Of a stretch of DNA of 64,000 nucleotides, positions 43,433 through 55,563 are shown piece after piece; positions within the stretch are counted from its first letter, which is position 1, and every line of letters begins with the position of its first letter. This DNA is from Thermoproteota archaeon (lineage in GTDB: Archaea > Thermoproteota > Thermoprotei_A > Sulfolobales > NBVN01), in assembly GCA_030550455.1 (NCBI GenBank), contig JAUQPH010000001.1:190259-254258 (forward strand), in the 5' to 3' direction. Under the pieces are notes generated by a model, which worked only from the letters and a program-made list of their open reading frames with translations, was not told the origin of the DNA and searched no databases. The translations under genes and the position numbers were made by a program.

Positions 43433-44821
43433 ATGAGCTCCAAGAGGCTTTTTGGAACCGATGGAGTTAGAGGGGTAGTGAACGTCGATCTAACTCCTGA
43501 AGTAGTTTTAAGGCTCGCACTAGCTATTGGAACATACTTCCGCCCTGGGTCGAGATTAGTTGTCGGTTCAGATGTAAGAGCTGGTAACAGCTTTTTAACT
43601 AAGATAGTAATCGGTGGCTTAATTTCTACTGGAGTAAAAGTAGTTAACGCTGGTCTAGCACCTACACCGGCTCTCCAATTCTACGTGAAGTCTAGAGGAT
43701 TCGATGGCGGTATAGTAGTTACAGCTTCTCACAACCCACCTGAGTACAGTGGCATAAAGGTAGTAATGCCCGATGGAGTTGAGGCACCACGCAAGGTTGA
43801 GGAAGAACTTGAGGAGATATACTACGAAAGCAGATTTAGGAGAGTGTCGTGGCGTGAGGTCTCGGGTGATGCCACGAGAGTTTACGATGTGATCGATCAC
43901 TACTTAAACAACATAGTTGAGCTTGTCGATAAAGAGAGAATACGCAAGTCCGGCTTGAAAGTCGTTGTCGACCCCGCTAATAACGTGGGAGCTCTAGCTA
44001 CACCTAAGCTATTGAGAACTCTAGGAGTTAGAGTAGTCGTTATAAACGGTGACTTAAGCTATACACCTTCTAGGAGTCCAGAGCCTGCTCCAGAGAACAT
44101 CGGAGACCTTATTTCTGTAGTTAAGTCCGTCGGTGCCGATCTAGGTGTAGCCCACGATGGTGACGCAGATAGAGCTATATTCGTTTCTGATGGTGGTCTC
44201 TACATACCCGGGGACGTATCAGCACTACTACTATGTAAACATATAGTGGAAAACCGAAGAGAGGTCACCCCACCTAGGGTAGTTACCGCGGTTTCTAGCT
44301 CTACGCTAGTTAGTAAAGCACTATCGGCATACGGGATCGAGGTCGTCTGGACTAAGGTTGGGAGTATAATCATATCGAGAACTATGATGGAGCTCGGGGC
44401 TATTGCTGGCTTTGAGGAGAACGGAGGCTTTATTTACCCAAAGCACCAGTACGTACGAGATGGAGCTATGAGCCTCGCACTAATGGTTGAACTATTGAGC
44501 TACGAAAAAACCTCTTTATCGAGTTTGATCGAAACACTACCGAAAAGATACATAGTTAAGAAAAGGGTGTACGTAGGAAGGGAGCTATTGCCGAGAGTTT
44601 ATGAAGAAATAAGAAATAGGTTTAGCGAAGTAGAGTTTATCGATGTAGACGGCCTCAAGGGTATCTCAAGTAGGTATTGGTTCTTAGTAAGACCTAGTGG
44701 TACCGAACCTTTAGTGAGAGTTTTTGTTGAAGCCGATAGCCAGCAGCTAGTAAACGAGGTATTAAAGGAGCTACTAGACATTTTTATGGAGGTGTACGGA
44801 AGTGAGGTACGTGTTGCTTAA
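43433..44821 (+). CDS. Phosphomannomutase/phosphoglucomutase/phosphoglucosamine mutase family
   Basis: A 462-residue alpha-D-phosphohexomutase. Motifs: FGTDGVRGVVN, the phosphoserine loop TASHNPPEYSGIK, the metal loop DGDADRAIF, the sugar-specificity loop GFEENGGFIY and the phosphate-binding RPSGTEPLVRVF. Substrate preference (mannose-, glucose- or glucosamine-phosphate) is not certain; the GFEENGG loop is compatible with mannose/glucose or glucosamine. It overlaps the Trm112-like gene by 20 bp. Confidence 0.93.
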   Translation: MSSKRLFGTDGVRGVVNVDLTPEVVLRLALAIGTYFRPGSRLVVGSDVRAGNSFLTKIVIGGLISTGVKVVNAGLAPTPALQFYVKSRGFDGGIVVTASHNPPEYSGIKVVMPDGVEAPRKVEEELEEIYYESRFRRVSWREVSGDATRVYDVIDHYLNNIVELVDKERIRKSGLKVVVDPANNVGALATPKLLRTLGVRVVVINGDLSYTPSRSPEPAPENIGDLISVVKSVGADLGVAHDGDADRAIFVSDGGLYIPGDVSALLLCKHIVENRREVTPPRVVTAVSSSTLVSKALSAYGIEVVWTKVGSIIISRTMMELGAIAGFEENGGFIYPKHQYVRDGAMSLALMVELLSYEKTSLSSLIETLPKRYIVKKRVYVGRELLPRVYEEIRNRFSEVEFIDVDGLKGISSRYWFLVRPSGTEPLVRVFVEADSQQLVNEVLKELLDIFMEVYGSEVRVA

Positions 44822-45215
44822 TCTACTTGCCTGCCCTATGTGCAAGAGCTTCCCACTAAGGCTATTAGTATTCGAGGAGGGAGTCATAGATAAGAAGTTC
44901 AGCGTTAAGACCCCCTTCTGCGACTTGTACTGCGGACTGAGGGGTTCTTACTTAAAGGACCTTAAAGTAGAGGAGCTGAACTGTAGTGAGTGTGTTAAGC
45001 ATGATGTCCTCTGGGGTATACTTCACTGCTCTCACTGCGGAAGGTGGTATCCGGTGATCGACGGAATACCCTTTATGTACCCGGATGACCTAAGGGCGAA
45101 ACCCAGGATCAAGAGTAAGGAAGAGCAGTTTATCAGTAAGTACGCTGATAGGATACCCGCTGAGATAACTGAAAAAGACCCTCTGAAAATATTAAGACCT
45201 AAAACCGAAACATAG
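44802..45215 (+). CDS. Trm112-like zinc-ribbon protein
   Basis: A 137-residue protein: MRYVLLNLLACPMCKSFPL at the N-terminus, CSHCGRWYPVIDGIPFMYPDD in the second half, the pattern of Trm112 proteins that activate methyltransferases of tRNA, rRNA and release factor. Extra cysteines (CDLYC, CSEC) lie between, as in crenarchaeal forms. Co-transcribed with the hexomutase; no partner methyltransferase is adjacent. Confidence 0.85.
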   Translation: MRYVLLNLLACPMCKSFPLRLLVFEEGVIDKKFSVKTPFCDLYCGLRGSYLKDLKVEELNCSECVKHDVLWGILHCSHCGRWYPVIDGIPFMYPDDLRAKPRIKSKEEQFISKYADRIPAEITEKDPLKILRPKTET

Positions 45216-45630
45216 CCGCCCTAGGTACTCCGTCAACGTAAATTACGCGTATCTTAGTAATCAGTTCAACGCCCCCCACGACCTCCAGCTCTCTCCTCAA
45301 GGTCTGTAGTGTAGTTAACTTGTTATTCAAGTTCTCGACAGCAACCTCGAGAGCTGTTTGCTCCTGTTCCGCCGTAGGGTTAAATATGAGTGTTAAACCC
45401 CTGAGGGAGACAGTGTTGGTTACTACTTCAGACTTTACCCCTAGCTTCCCTAATAGCTCCTTGATCTTCTTCTCCTGTTCAGCCTTTATCCTCAACTCCT
45501 CGAGCTTCTTCAGGAGGTCTCCCATTCTCCTCCTCAGCTCAGCGATGTCTTCGTCTATATCTTTAATGAACTCTGCGACACTATTAAACTCCTTAATCTC
45601 TGTTGAAGCGAGGTCTTTATGTGAAGACAT
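45199..45630 (-). CDS. Hypothetical coiled-coil protein
   Basis: A 143-residue protein from ATG 45630. Residues 15-60 are a charged coiled coil (FIKDIDEDIAELRRRMGDLLKK), and the C-terminal half has mixed strands and helices. No family recognised. The frame is open to 45786 but the added region looks non-coding. It converges on the Trm112-like gene with a 17-bp overlap. Confidence 0.6.
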   Translation of the reverse strand: MSSHKDLASTEIKEFNSVAEFIKDIDEDIAELRRRMGDLLKKLEELRIKAEQEKKIKELLGKLGVKSEVVTNTVSLRGLTLIFNPTAEQEQTALEVAVENLNNKLTTLQTLRRELEVVGGVELITKIRVIYVDGVPRAAMFRF

Positions 45631-45855
45631 AGCGACTCCTATATAAGATTTATCTAGGGTATTTATATGCTCTAGTCTATTAAGAAACTTAAGAAGCTGT
45701 GGGTTTTGGGTACTACCCATGCGGTTTGAGCAAGTCTTATCCTTTCTAATAGCTCTAAGCGGTCCTAAATGTATAATTACGTTCATGAGGTACGTACTCG
45801 TTCTTTCGGTAATTTGTAACGTGGAGCTACTATTACCGTATTCTGTTACGATGAA

Positions 45856-46212
45856 CTAGAGAAGTTTTAGTTTTCCTGTGATCTTATCCAGTAGCTCGCT
45901 GGGCGCTGGCCCTAAGCCAACGGCTGTCAGAGTCCCCGGGGGGAGCTCTGTGAGACCTGCGTCTTGTATTATAGCTGTAGGTATTCCTATCTTCTGTGCT
46001 TCACTGGCGTACTTTAAGAGCTCTACTTCAGATGAAACTTTTACTACGACTTTCTTTTGTCCTCCAGTAATCCATTCTTTAAACCAACTTGGGTTGTTAC
46101 TCATTGCTTCTAGTGCTGCTGATACTGCTGCGTGAGCTACTTGAACAGCTAGCTTTCCTTTACTCATCTTTAAGTCTGACCTAACTATGATGACCTGCTT
46201 CATCTCACTCAC
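45856..46212 (-). CDS. pth2: Peptidyl-tRNA hydrolase Pth2
   Basis: A 118-residue Pth2 enzyme: [30 protein letters not shown], and [20 protein letters not shown]. It releases peptides from peptidyl-tRNA. Last gene of a four-gene minus-strand cluster; its start overlaps the previous stop (ATGA). Confidence 0.96.
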   Translation of the reverse strand: MSEMKQVIIVRSDLKMSKGKLAVQVAHAAVSAALEAMSNNPSWFKEWITGGQKKVVVKVSSEVELLKYASEAQKIGIPTAIIQDAGLTELPPGTLTAVGLGPAPSELLDKITGKLKLL

Positions 46213-46526
46213 TTACTTAGAGCTACTACTAGCTTATCGACGATGTTTCTGCTGTGGTCAGCTAAACACCTATTGTAGCAGTAAGGGTCTGGTATGCCGT
46301 TCTTACTACACTTCTCACGGCATACTGCCTCAAACGTGTATGTATCTACCTCTAGAATGAAGAAGTTGGGGTTTTGTGGGAGAGCCCTTACTTTGACTAA
46401 AGACCTAAGGTCTCCGATAACCTTCATTATCTCTCTAACAGCTTCTTGCTTACTTTTATCAAATATATAGAAACCATACCATTTAAGAGCCTCTATTACC
46501 TCAACTTTTACATCTTGAGAGCCCAT
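46209..46526 (-). CDS. Hypothetical protein with cysteine cluster, upstream of pth2
   Basis: A 105-residue protein with a mixed alpha/beta N-terminus and a cysteine-rich part [19 protein letters not shown] near the C-terminus, possibly metal-binding. No family recognised. It is overlapped at both ends by its neighbours, so co-translation with Pth2 is likely. Confidence 0.7.
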   Translation of the reverse strand: MGSQDVKVEVIEALKWYGFYIFDKSKQEAVREIMKVIGDLRSLVKVRALPQNPNFFILEVDTYTFEAVCREKCSKNGIPDPYCYNRCLADHSRNIVDKLVVALSK

Positions 46527-46923
46527 ACCTCTTCACCGGTAGCTTAAGTAAGTCTACGATACACTTAATCATGCTGTATGCTTGCCTCGAATCTATATAG
46601 CATTCGACGATCCTTATCTTAAGCTTTCTGTAGACAGCTTTAAATACAGCTGTACCTGTTGGACTGTAGACAGCGATGTCTCCCTTAACTCTCTTTCTTG
46701 GGTTCCTCCTCAAGTCTATAGCGACGAGGAAGGCTTCGGGAGGTATCTCAACGAGTGCGTCGTAAGCTTCACCTTTAGCATAAGTAGGCTTAGTTCGAGC
46801 TTTATCTAGTACCCGCGAGGGAACCTTAGAACAGTCCCTACTTATAGTAAAGTAGGTTGAGATCCTCATGTGTAATCCACTTCTACTAACAGACTTCTCA
46901 ATTCTTACTCTAGTCTCCAACAC
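46501..46923 (-). CDS. Hypothetical protein in the pth2 cluster
   Basis: A 140-residue basic protein, strands and helices mixed, with EAYDALVEIPPEAFLVAIDLR and KGDIAVYSPTGTAVFKAVYR. No family recognised. It overlaps both neighbours (26 and 14 bp). M19 is an alternative start. Confidence 0.65.
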   Translation of the reverse strand: MLETRVRIEKSVSRSGLHMRISTYFTISRDCSKVPSRVLDKARTKPTYAKGEAYDALVEIPPEAFLVAIDLRRNPRKRVKGDIAVYSPTGTAVFKAVYRKLKIRIVECYIDSRQAYSMIKCIVDLLKLPVKRYGLSRCKS

Positions 46924-47161
46924 ATCTAACCTCGAGTACGTTGTTTTTCTGCTCGTAATTCGTATTACCTGAAATCCTGATAATTACTGCTGTTTCAAAT
47001 TCCGCAAAAGATACATCGACTGAGCACTTGCTAGCATACACTGTAACGTGCTTAACTAACTCTACGGGTGCCTCCTGCTTCAGCATACCTCTATCGTCGA
47101 AGAGCCGCACTTCGGTTCTCCCATCTTTACTGACGTACAACACTAGCGCACTTGAACTCAA
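46910..47161 (-). CDS. Small hypothetical protein heading the pth2 cluster
   Basis: An 83-residue protein predicted mostly beta (ALVLYVSKDGRTEVRLFDD, TAVIIRISG). No family recognised. Overlaps with the next gene support it being real. Confidence 0.6.
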   Translation of the reverse strand: MSSSALVLYVSKDGRTEVRLFDDRGMLKQEAPVELVKHVTVYASKCSVDVSFAEFETAVIIRISGNTNYEQKNNVLEVRCVGD

Positions 47162-47259
47162 GCAGTAGCCCCCATCAATTTCCCGGGGTTAGTTAAAGGT
47201 TTAAGTGCTACTAGGCCACCCAGGAGAACTCAGCTCATTTGCGCTAGTCAACCGATAAT

Positions 47260-47715
47260 ATGAGTGATTCAGTGGAAGCGTCCTACCTCCTAATCATAAA
47301 GGTGTTCGGTAAACTAAGAGTGAAAATAGCAAGAAAAATATGGGTACTAGATGGTGGATATTACGCTTACCTAGGTTCGGCATGCTTAGCGAAACCGTAT
47401 GTTAGGGTCTTAAGACACTTCACTCCAGCTAAAAGAGTCCACTGGCACATAGACAAAATAACATCACACAAGAATACTCAACCAATAGCTGGAATAGTAC
47501 TGTACGGAGTATCCGAAGAATCTCTCTATAATGCGGTCTTTAGTAGCAAAATGTTCGTAGCCGCAATCCCCAAGTTCGGCTCGACTGATAGAGAAAAACA
47601 CTTCACACACCTCTTTAAATTCTCGTACTTCAAAATCCCAGACACCTTTAGTGAGATCCTATCTCTAGCTGAAGATCTAGGAGCTTACTTAATCGAGTTA
47701 TTACTTGCGCAGTAA
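47260..47715 (+). CDS. DUF123 protein (GIY-YIG nuclease-like)
   Basis: A 151-residue protein with YLLIIKVFGKLRVKIARKIW, GYYAYLGSACL and KRVHWHIDKITSH, the DUF123 pattern, related to GIY-YIG endonucleases (here GYY-YLG). The family is archaeal, sometimes fused to endonuclease III; substrate unknown. Divergent from the pth2 cluster by about 100 bp. Confidence 0.85.
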   Translation: MSDSVEASYLLIIKVFGKLRVKIARKIWVLDGGYYAYLGSACLAKPYVRVLRHFTPAKRVHWHIDKITSHKNTQPIAGIVLYGVSEESLYNAVFSSKMFVAAIPKFGSTDREKHFTHLFKFSYFKIPDTFSEILSLAEDLGAYLIELLLAQ

Positions 47716-47907
47716 CATGCTTATCCACGATTAAGCACTAAGTTATCCACAGATCCTATGTAGCCCCACGATCGTCCATGGAAGTTCTAGGAGATAGTTG
47801 ATGAAGTATTCTTAACTAAAGTAAAGAGTTGCGCCAGGTCTTGGAAACAGATAAGCTTAAAAACCCTGTTACAACTAAAGCACGCAAAACAGACAGAGTT
47901 GGAACGT

Positions 47908-48351
47908 ATGTCGGAGGGTAAGTTAAAGGTTTCGGAACTAAAACCGGGAATGGAGAAAGTATCCATTCTCGTAAGGGTAATAGACCCAGGAGAGATAAGA
48001 AAAATCACAACAAGAGCTGGAGAGAGAACAATTAGAGAAGCGACCGTTGGCGACGAGAGCGGTAGAGTAAAGCTAGTGATGTGGGGTAGGTCTATTAAGT
48101 CTTTAACCCGTGGAGATGTGGTCGAGGTTTCAGGAGCTTGGACTACGGTGTTCAAAGGAAAGGTTCAGCTTAACGTAGGTGGATCTGAGAACGTTAAGGT
48201 AGTTGAAGACTCCGGTGAGCTACCTTCAGCTGAAGATATCCCTGAAGAAGAGCCTAAAGCTGAAGGTGAAGTGCCAAGGAGACCTAGACATAGAGGATTT
48301 CAGCAGAGAAGAGGAAGATTCAGTAGAAGTAGGGGCGACGAGTTTGAGTGA
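47908..48351 (+). CDS. ssb: Single-stranded DNA-binding protein, crenarchaeal OB-fold type
   Basis: A 147-residue protein: KVSELKPGMEKVSILVRVID opens the OB fold, and REATVGDESGRVKLVMWG, GDVVEVSGAWTTVFKGKVQL complete it (residues 5-95). The acidic linker and the arginine/glycine-rich tail (RGFQQRRGRFSRSRG) resemble the Sulfolobus SSB tail. ATG 47908 is preferred to TTG 47899. It overlaps the PqqD-like gene. Confidence 0.93.
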   Translation: MSEGKLKVSELKPGMEKVSILVRVIDPGEIRKITTRAGERTIREATVGDESGRVKLVMWGRSIKSLTRGDVVEVSGAWTTVFKGKVQLNVGGSENVKVVEDSGELPSAEDIPEEEPKAEGEVPRRPRHRGFQQRRGRFSRSRGDEFE

Positions 48352-48682
48352 GGAACCTGGAGCTACGGAACAACCAGACTACATATCACTATACGATAGC
48401 ATCGTGGATAGAAAACCCTTAAAGCACGGGACTGATGTAGGACTGAGTGGCGAGGAGTATATAGTAAGCCTTGGAGAAGACAAAGTGTTTGCTCTAGCAC
48501 CAGCAGCTTACTATATATGGAACCTCTGCGATGGAGTAAGATCTGTTGGAGACATATTGGAGAAGGTAAAGTCAGACCTGAAGGAAAGCGGTGAGGAGGG
48601 ACTAGAGGAGGTTGAACTCAAGCAGATACTAGCCATGGTCCTCTCCGAACTAAATAGTGTAGGATTAATTAGCTGGACGTAG
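48344..48682 (+). CDS. PqqD-like domain protein
   Basis: A 112-residue protein from TTG 48344, overlapping the last codons of ssb. Residues 40-112 fit the PqqD/RiPP-recognition fold: LSGEEYIVSLGEDKVFALAP, AAYYIWNLCDGVRSVGDIL and LAMVLSELNSVGLI. PqqD domains bind leader peptides of ribosomal peptides for radical SAM enzymes; here no precursor or modifying enzyme is adjacent, so the partner is unknown. Confidence 0.78.
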   Translation: MSEEPGATEQPDYISLYDSIVDRKPLKHGTDVGLSGEEYIVSLGEDKVFALAPAAYYIWNLCDGVRSVGDILEKVKSDLKESGEEGLEEVELKQILAMVLSELNSVGLISWT

Positions 48683-48730
48683 TTAGCAAAGTACTGCCCG
48701 TCCTAGGTAGACTTACTTAATAAAGAGTTT

Positions 48731-50212
48731 TTAGTCGAACTCTCTCGGTTTTATCATCGGAAAAGGAACTACTTCTTTGATGGAGTTTACTCCAGCGTAT
48801 ATCATGACCAATCTATCGATTCCTAAGCCGAGACCTCCCGTTGGAGGCATTCCGTATTCTAAAGCCTCCACGAAGTCCCAATCGAAGGGATGAGCCTCCA
48901 TGTCACCCATTAGTCTCCTCTCTTCTTCTTCTCTAAAGTAAGAAGCCTGTAGCTCTGGGTCATTTAGCTCCGTATAAGCGTTTGCTAGCTCCATTCCCCC
49001 CACGTATAGTTCGAATCTTTCAGCAAGATCTAGTCTGTTCCTATGAGGTTTTGCTAGGGGGGACGAGGACCTAGGAAAGTCGGTAACGAATGTAGGCTGT
49101 ATGAGGTGTTCTCTTCCTACGATTCGATCAAAGAGCTTTACTATGGCTCGCCCTCTATCGTATCCTCCAGCAAGCTTGATCGAGTACCTCTCTAAATACT
49201 CCTTTATTTTTTCATCAGGTAACGCCTCTACGTCTACTCCAGTGAATTCTCTAAAGGCATCGTAGATAGTGACTCTCTTAAAGGGTGGTGAGAGGCTTAT
49301 CTTAACTAGGTCCTTACCCACAGGGTACTCGACTACGTCGGTTCCTAAAACCTTTCTGGCTACAGTAGACACTAACTCCTCAGTTAACCTCATGATGTCG
49401 TTATAATCTGCGTAAGCTTCGTATGACTCCATCATAGTAAACTCCGGGTTGTGCTCAACATCTATGTCTTCGTTTCTAAAGTTCTTTCCTATTTCGAAGA
49501 CTTTGTTGAATCCAGCAACAATGAACCTCTTTAGGTAGAGTTCGAGGCTTATCCTTAAATACCACTCAGCTTCCAGAGCCCATACATAAGTCTTAAAAGG
49601 TCTTGCTGCGGCACCACCATATATTGGCTGAAGAATTGGTGTCTCTACCTCTATATATCCCTTCTCCCACATGAACTTCCTTATCTCTTCGATCGTCTTA
49701 AAGCGTATCTCGAAGATCCTTCTAACCTGTGGACTCATCATGATATCCAGGTACCTCTTCCTGTACCTAACCTCTGGATCGAGTACTCTATGGCCCCACT
49801 TAACTGGCGGGCTTCTCAAGGCTTTTGCCAGTAGCTGCATATCTCTAACACTTATCGTTAGCTCACCCTTCTTAGTATAGTACAGAAAGCCGGTGACGTA
49901 AACGAAGTCCCCTAAGTTTATGAACTTGTCAAAGAACTCGAAGACCTCCTGACCGGAGTCTCCCCTAGATATAGAGCACTGTATTCTATGACCATCGTCT
50001 ACTAAGTCGAAAAATATCAAACCACCGTGTCTTCTAATCCCAACAACTCTACCAGCTACTCCAACATTGCTACCGAGAGTCGGTGACTTAACTATGTCTC
50101 GTACTGGGGTAGCTCTGCCCTTAAGGGTGTGAGGATAGGGATTTAGACCTAGCTCAATCAACTTTCTCCTAATATCTCTTCTAGCATCTACTTCACTACT
50201 CACTGCGACCAC
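48731..50212 (-). CDS. lysS: Lysyl-tRNA synthetase, class II
   Basis: A 493-residue class II enzyme. The N-terminal OB fold (VGVAGRVVGIRRHGGLIFFDL) binds the anticodon. The catalytic domain has motif 2 FRNEDIDVEHNPEFTMMES and motif 3 GLGLGIDRLVMIYAG. Many archaea use the unrelated class I LysRS, while class II is found in several Crenarchaeota, so this is a mild taxonomic marker. Confidence 0.96.
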   Translation of the reverse strand: MVAVSSEVDARRDIRRKLIELGLNPYPHTLKGRATPVRDIVKSPTLGSNVGVAGRVVGIRRHGGLIFFDLVDDGHRIQCSISRGDSGQEVFEFFDKFINLGDFVYVTGFLYYTKKGELTISVRDMQLLAKALRSPPVKWGHRVLDPEVRYRKRYLDIMMSPQVRRIFEIRFKTIEEIRKFMWEKGYIEVETPILQPIYGGAAARPFKTYVWALEAEWYLRISLELYLKRFIVAGFNKVFEIGKNFRNEDIDVEHNPEFTMMESYEAYADYNDIMRLTEELVSTVARKVLGTDVVEYPVGKDLVKISLSPPFKRVTIYDAFREFTGVDVEALPDEKIKEYLERYSIKLAGGYDRGRAIVKLFDRIVGREHLIQPTFVTDFPRSSSPLAKPHRNRLDLAERFELYVGGMELANAYTELNDPELQASYFREEEERRLMGDMEAHPFDWDFVEALEYGMPPTGGLGLGIDRLVMIYAGVNSIKEVVPFPMIKPREFD

Positions 50213-50584
50213 CTGAATTCCTACTACTGCTTAATTTGCACATCAATTTTATGTAAACTGATGCTATTTTAATGCTTCCATAGCCTCCAATCTTCTTACA
50301 TCCCCACTATGGTGTACTCCTTACGTAACGGCCTAAACCACACGGCTCACAGTAGCTATCAGCCACCCTAGGTGAAGTTCATAAATGCTCCTCTAACTTA
50401 ATGGCTTTACACCCACACTTGCCTCGAGGGACCGGCTTAGAGCACTTGATGGAGATCGGCTAACTTTAGTTAATCAAATAGCCGCTAGCTTTAGTGGTAG
50501 AACTAGTATGCCACCGGAATCGGTTCACAGAGTTTTCGACATGTTTATTAAGATGGTCATTAGGATAGATCTCGTGGTAGTAGT
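50213..50584. other. Intergenic stretch with a coding-like relic
   Basis: The plus frame 50397-50588 reads RLRALDGDRLTLVNQIAASF and MPPESVHRVFDMFIKMVIRI, ending in a TGA that overlaps the next ATG (ATGA). It has no start codon before 50508, so it is either a relic or a 26-codon leader. The rest shows nothing. Confidence 0.35.
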
Positions 50585-50959
50585 ATGAGCGGTGAGGAGG
50601 AGAAGAAAAAGAGAGTGGAAGGTTTGAGCGATGTCGAAGAGCTGAGAGAAGTACTTAAAGCCATCTCGGAGTTTCTAGCTGAGATCAGGGAACCTCTGGA
50701 AAACCTCATTAAGACCGTTACCGACGCTGGAAGTGGTGAAAAGTTAGCTAAAGAAGTAGCTACTTTCTATAAATCGCTCATTGAGAGTGGGATCGACCAG
50801 CAGACAGCTAAAGAATGGACTGAGAAGTTCTTTGCCCAGAGACTAGAATCTATCCCCAGCCTTGCCTTCTTAAAAGAGATATTCAGAGAATGGGGTTCTA
50901 GAGAATCATCGAAGGCCGAGCAGGTGGCTGAGGAGGAGTCTCGGCGAGAGAGCGAGTGA
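50585..50959 (+). CDS. Hypothetical charged helical protein
   Basis: A 124-residue, very acidic and helical protein (LREVLKAISEFLAEIREPLE, KEVATFYKSLIESGIDQQTA) with charged ends. No family recognised. It precedes the winged-helix gene by 48 bp on the same strand. Confidence 0.7.
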   Translation: MSGEEEKKKRVEGLSDVEELREVLKAISEFLAEIREPLENLIKTVTDAGSGEKLAKEVATFYKSLIESGIDQQTAKEWTEKFFAQRLESIPSLAFLKEIFREWGSRESSKAEQVAEEESRRESE

Positions 50960-51007
50960 GAAGCTTATAGTAGAGTCCTAGAGAGCTAGCTACTTGGGAA
51001 GACAGTT

Positions 51008-51428
51008 TTGAGTTCAGACGAGCTACTGGAGAGGATTGAGAAGCTTCTTTTGAGGGTGCTGGAAAAACTGGAGAAGCTCGAGGATCTACTATCTAATGCT
51101 AGTGTAGACCCGGCTCAAACAGTAGCTTTAGAAGTAGCTATGTTCTCGATGCTCCCGGCACATAAAGCCGTGAAGGTAGTTAGAGATACCGTTGCGATAT
51201 TACGAAAAGCTAAGATGAGCGACCCTATAACGAGAGCTATAGTAGAGGTTCTCTTAACTCACGGTGAAGGAATCACCATCTCGGACCTCACTAGGAAGGT
51301 TAGAGAACTACGTGGTACCGCTTCAAGGAGGATCGTATCGGAAAGGCTTAAGTCTCTGGAGGACAGAGGAGTGGTAGTAATGAAGAGAGCTGGGAAAACT
51401 GTTAGAGTATACCTTAAGAGCGAGGTGG

Positions 51429-51451
<23 letters not shown>
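51008..51451 (+). CDS. Putative winged-helix regulator with coiled coil
   Basis: A 147-residue protein. Residues 1-30 are a coiled coil (LLERIEKLLLRVLEKLEKLE); residues 70-140 are winged-helix-like (ITRAIVEVLLTHGEGITISD, RIVSERLKSLEDRGVVVMKR). TTG start. It could regulate its small neighbours. The stop overlaps the next gene by 23 bp. Confidence 0.7.
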
Positions 51452-54569
<3,118 letters not shown>

Positions 54570-54872
54570 CTAGTCAGCAGATCTTGCTTCTGCTGCTATT
54601 GCTTCATCGAATACTATTCCAGCGACTACTCTATGTTCTCTCGAATGGTTCTCGAGTTCCGACCTATCTACTATGGTTACTCCACACGTTATACAGTAAA
54701 CTCCCCCCTTTCTATTTAGAGCGCTTAGTAGTTCGTCTAGAGAGACCTTCTTGAACTTCTCGCAAGTTCCATGCTCGTGAGCGGGCTTCTCGTTAGCGTC
54801 GCAGTAACCTATGTATGGAAAGAATATGTGCGGCTGAAAATAAACGCAGTTTCTACATCTTTCCTCTGCCAC
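54570..54872 (-). CDS. Small zinc- or iron-binding protein linked to the oxidoreductase
   Basis: A 100-residue protein with two cysteine/histidine centres: CRNCVYFQP...GYCDANEKPAHEHGTC and CITCGVTIVDRSELENHSREH. The first resembles high-potential-type or zinc ribbons, the second a C2H2-like finger. No family recognised. Its place between ferredoxin and oxidoreductase genes with 1-3 bp spacings suggests an accessory role. Confidence 0.75.
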   Translation of the reverse strand: MAEERCRNCVYFQPHIFFPYIGYCDANEKPAHEHGTCEKFKKVSLDELLSALNRKGGVYCITCGVTIVDRSELENHSREHRVVAGIVFDEAIAAEARSAD

Positions 54873-54875
54873 TGA

Positions 54876-55133
54876 CTAGTCCCCAACTTTCTCGACTTTA
54901 ATGGCTGCTACAGGGCATACCTCAGCCCCTTTCTTAGCGCACTCGAAGAGCTCCTCAGGTATTACACCGATAGATAAGTTCTCACTTGTTTCGATACTGT
55001 ACTTACCTACAACTCTGTTCTTCTGGTTATCTGAGCCTAGCTCATATACCTCGGGACAAACTGCTGGAGCAACACCACACGATATACACAGAGACCTATC
55101 CACGATTACTCTATACTTAACCAAATTACACAC
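54876..55133 (-). CDS. Monocluster ferredoxin
   Basis: An 85-residue ferredoxin with CISCGVAPAVCPEVYEL and the distal EVCPVAAIKVE. The first motif, C-x2-C-x5-C, differs from the common C-x2-C-x2-C, but three N-terminal and one distal cysteine can still hold one cluster. It is the likely electron acceptor of the 2-oxoacid oxidoreductase in the same operon. Confidence 0.88.
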   Translation of the reverse strand: MCNLVKYRVIVDRSLCISCGVAPAVCPEVYELGSDNQKNRVVGKYSIETSENLSIGVIPEELFECAKKGAEVCPVAAIKVEKVGD

Positions 55134-55563
55134 CAGTTACTAATTTCCCAAAAACGTTTAAATAGGTAAACCTAGTTTAAAGAAAGTACTCATGTACTGC
55201 TTATTTAGAAACTTAAGGTACGGTTGGCTTTCCTTCCTTATAGTTAACATTGTCGTACACTCGTATTTGAAAATCGCTATATCGTAATAGTTACGGTGCG
55301 ACTTTATTGAAATATCAAATTTGTGGGCATGTTTATGAAGAATAAAACGTCAAAGAGATAACTTAAGTAAGGTGACCCAGGAGAACGATTTAAGCTACTA
55401 TTAGAGTAGGGGGTCCAGCTAGTGCTAGGGTCTAGGAAGTCGAACTACCTACGCATAAAAGAGTCCAGCTCCTATAAGTTTGCATTAGTCGGTTTCATCA
55501 CTTCATCTTAGTTCCCCCTTATCGATCTTGGGTATGCGGTACCCATGGAGGTGTTGGAACACC
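55134..55563. other. Gene-free stretch downstream of the TnpB relic
   Basis: No gene. It is AT-rich to about 55340 and includes the ferredoxin promoter region. The part from 55420 to 55560 lies just 3' of the TnpB relic, where a transposon end and guide-RNA scaffold would be expected, but no conserved structure could be identified. Confidence 0.35.
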
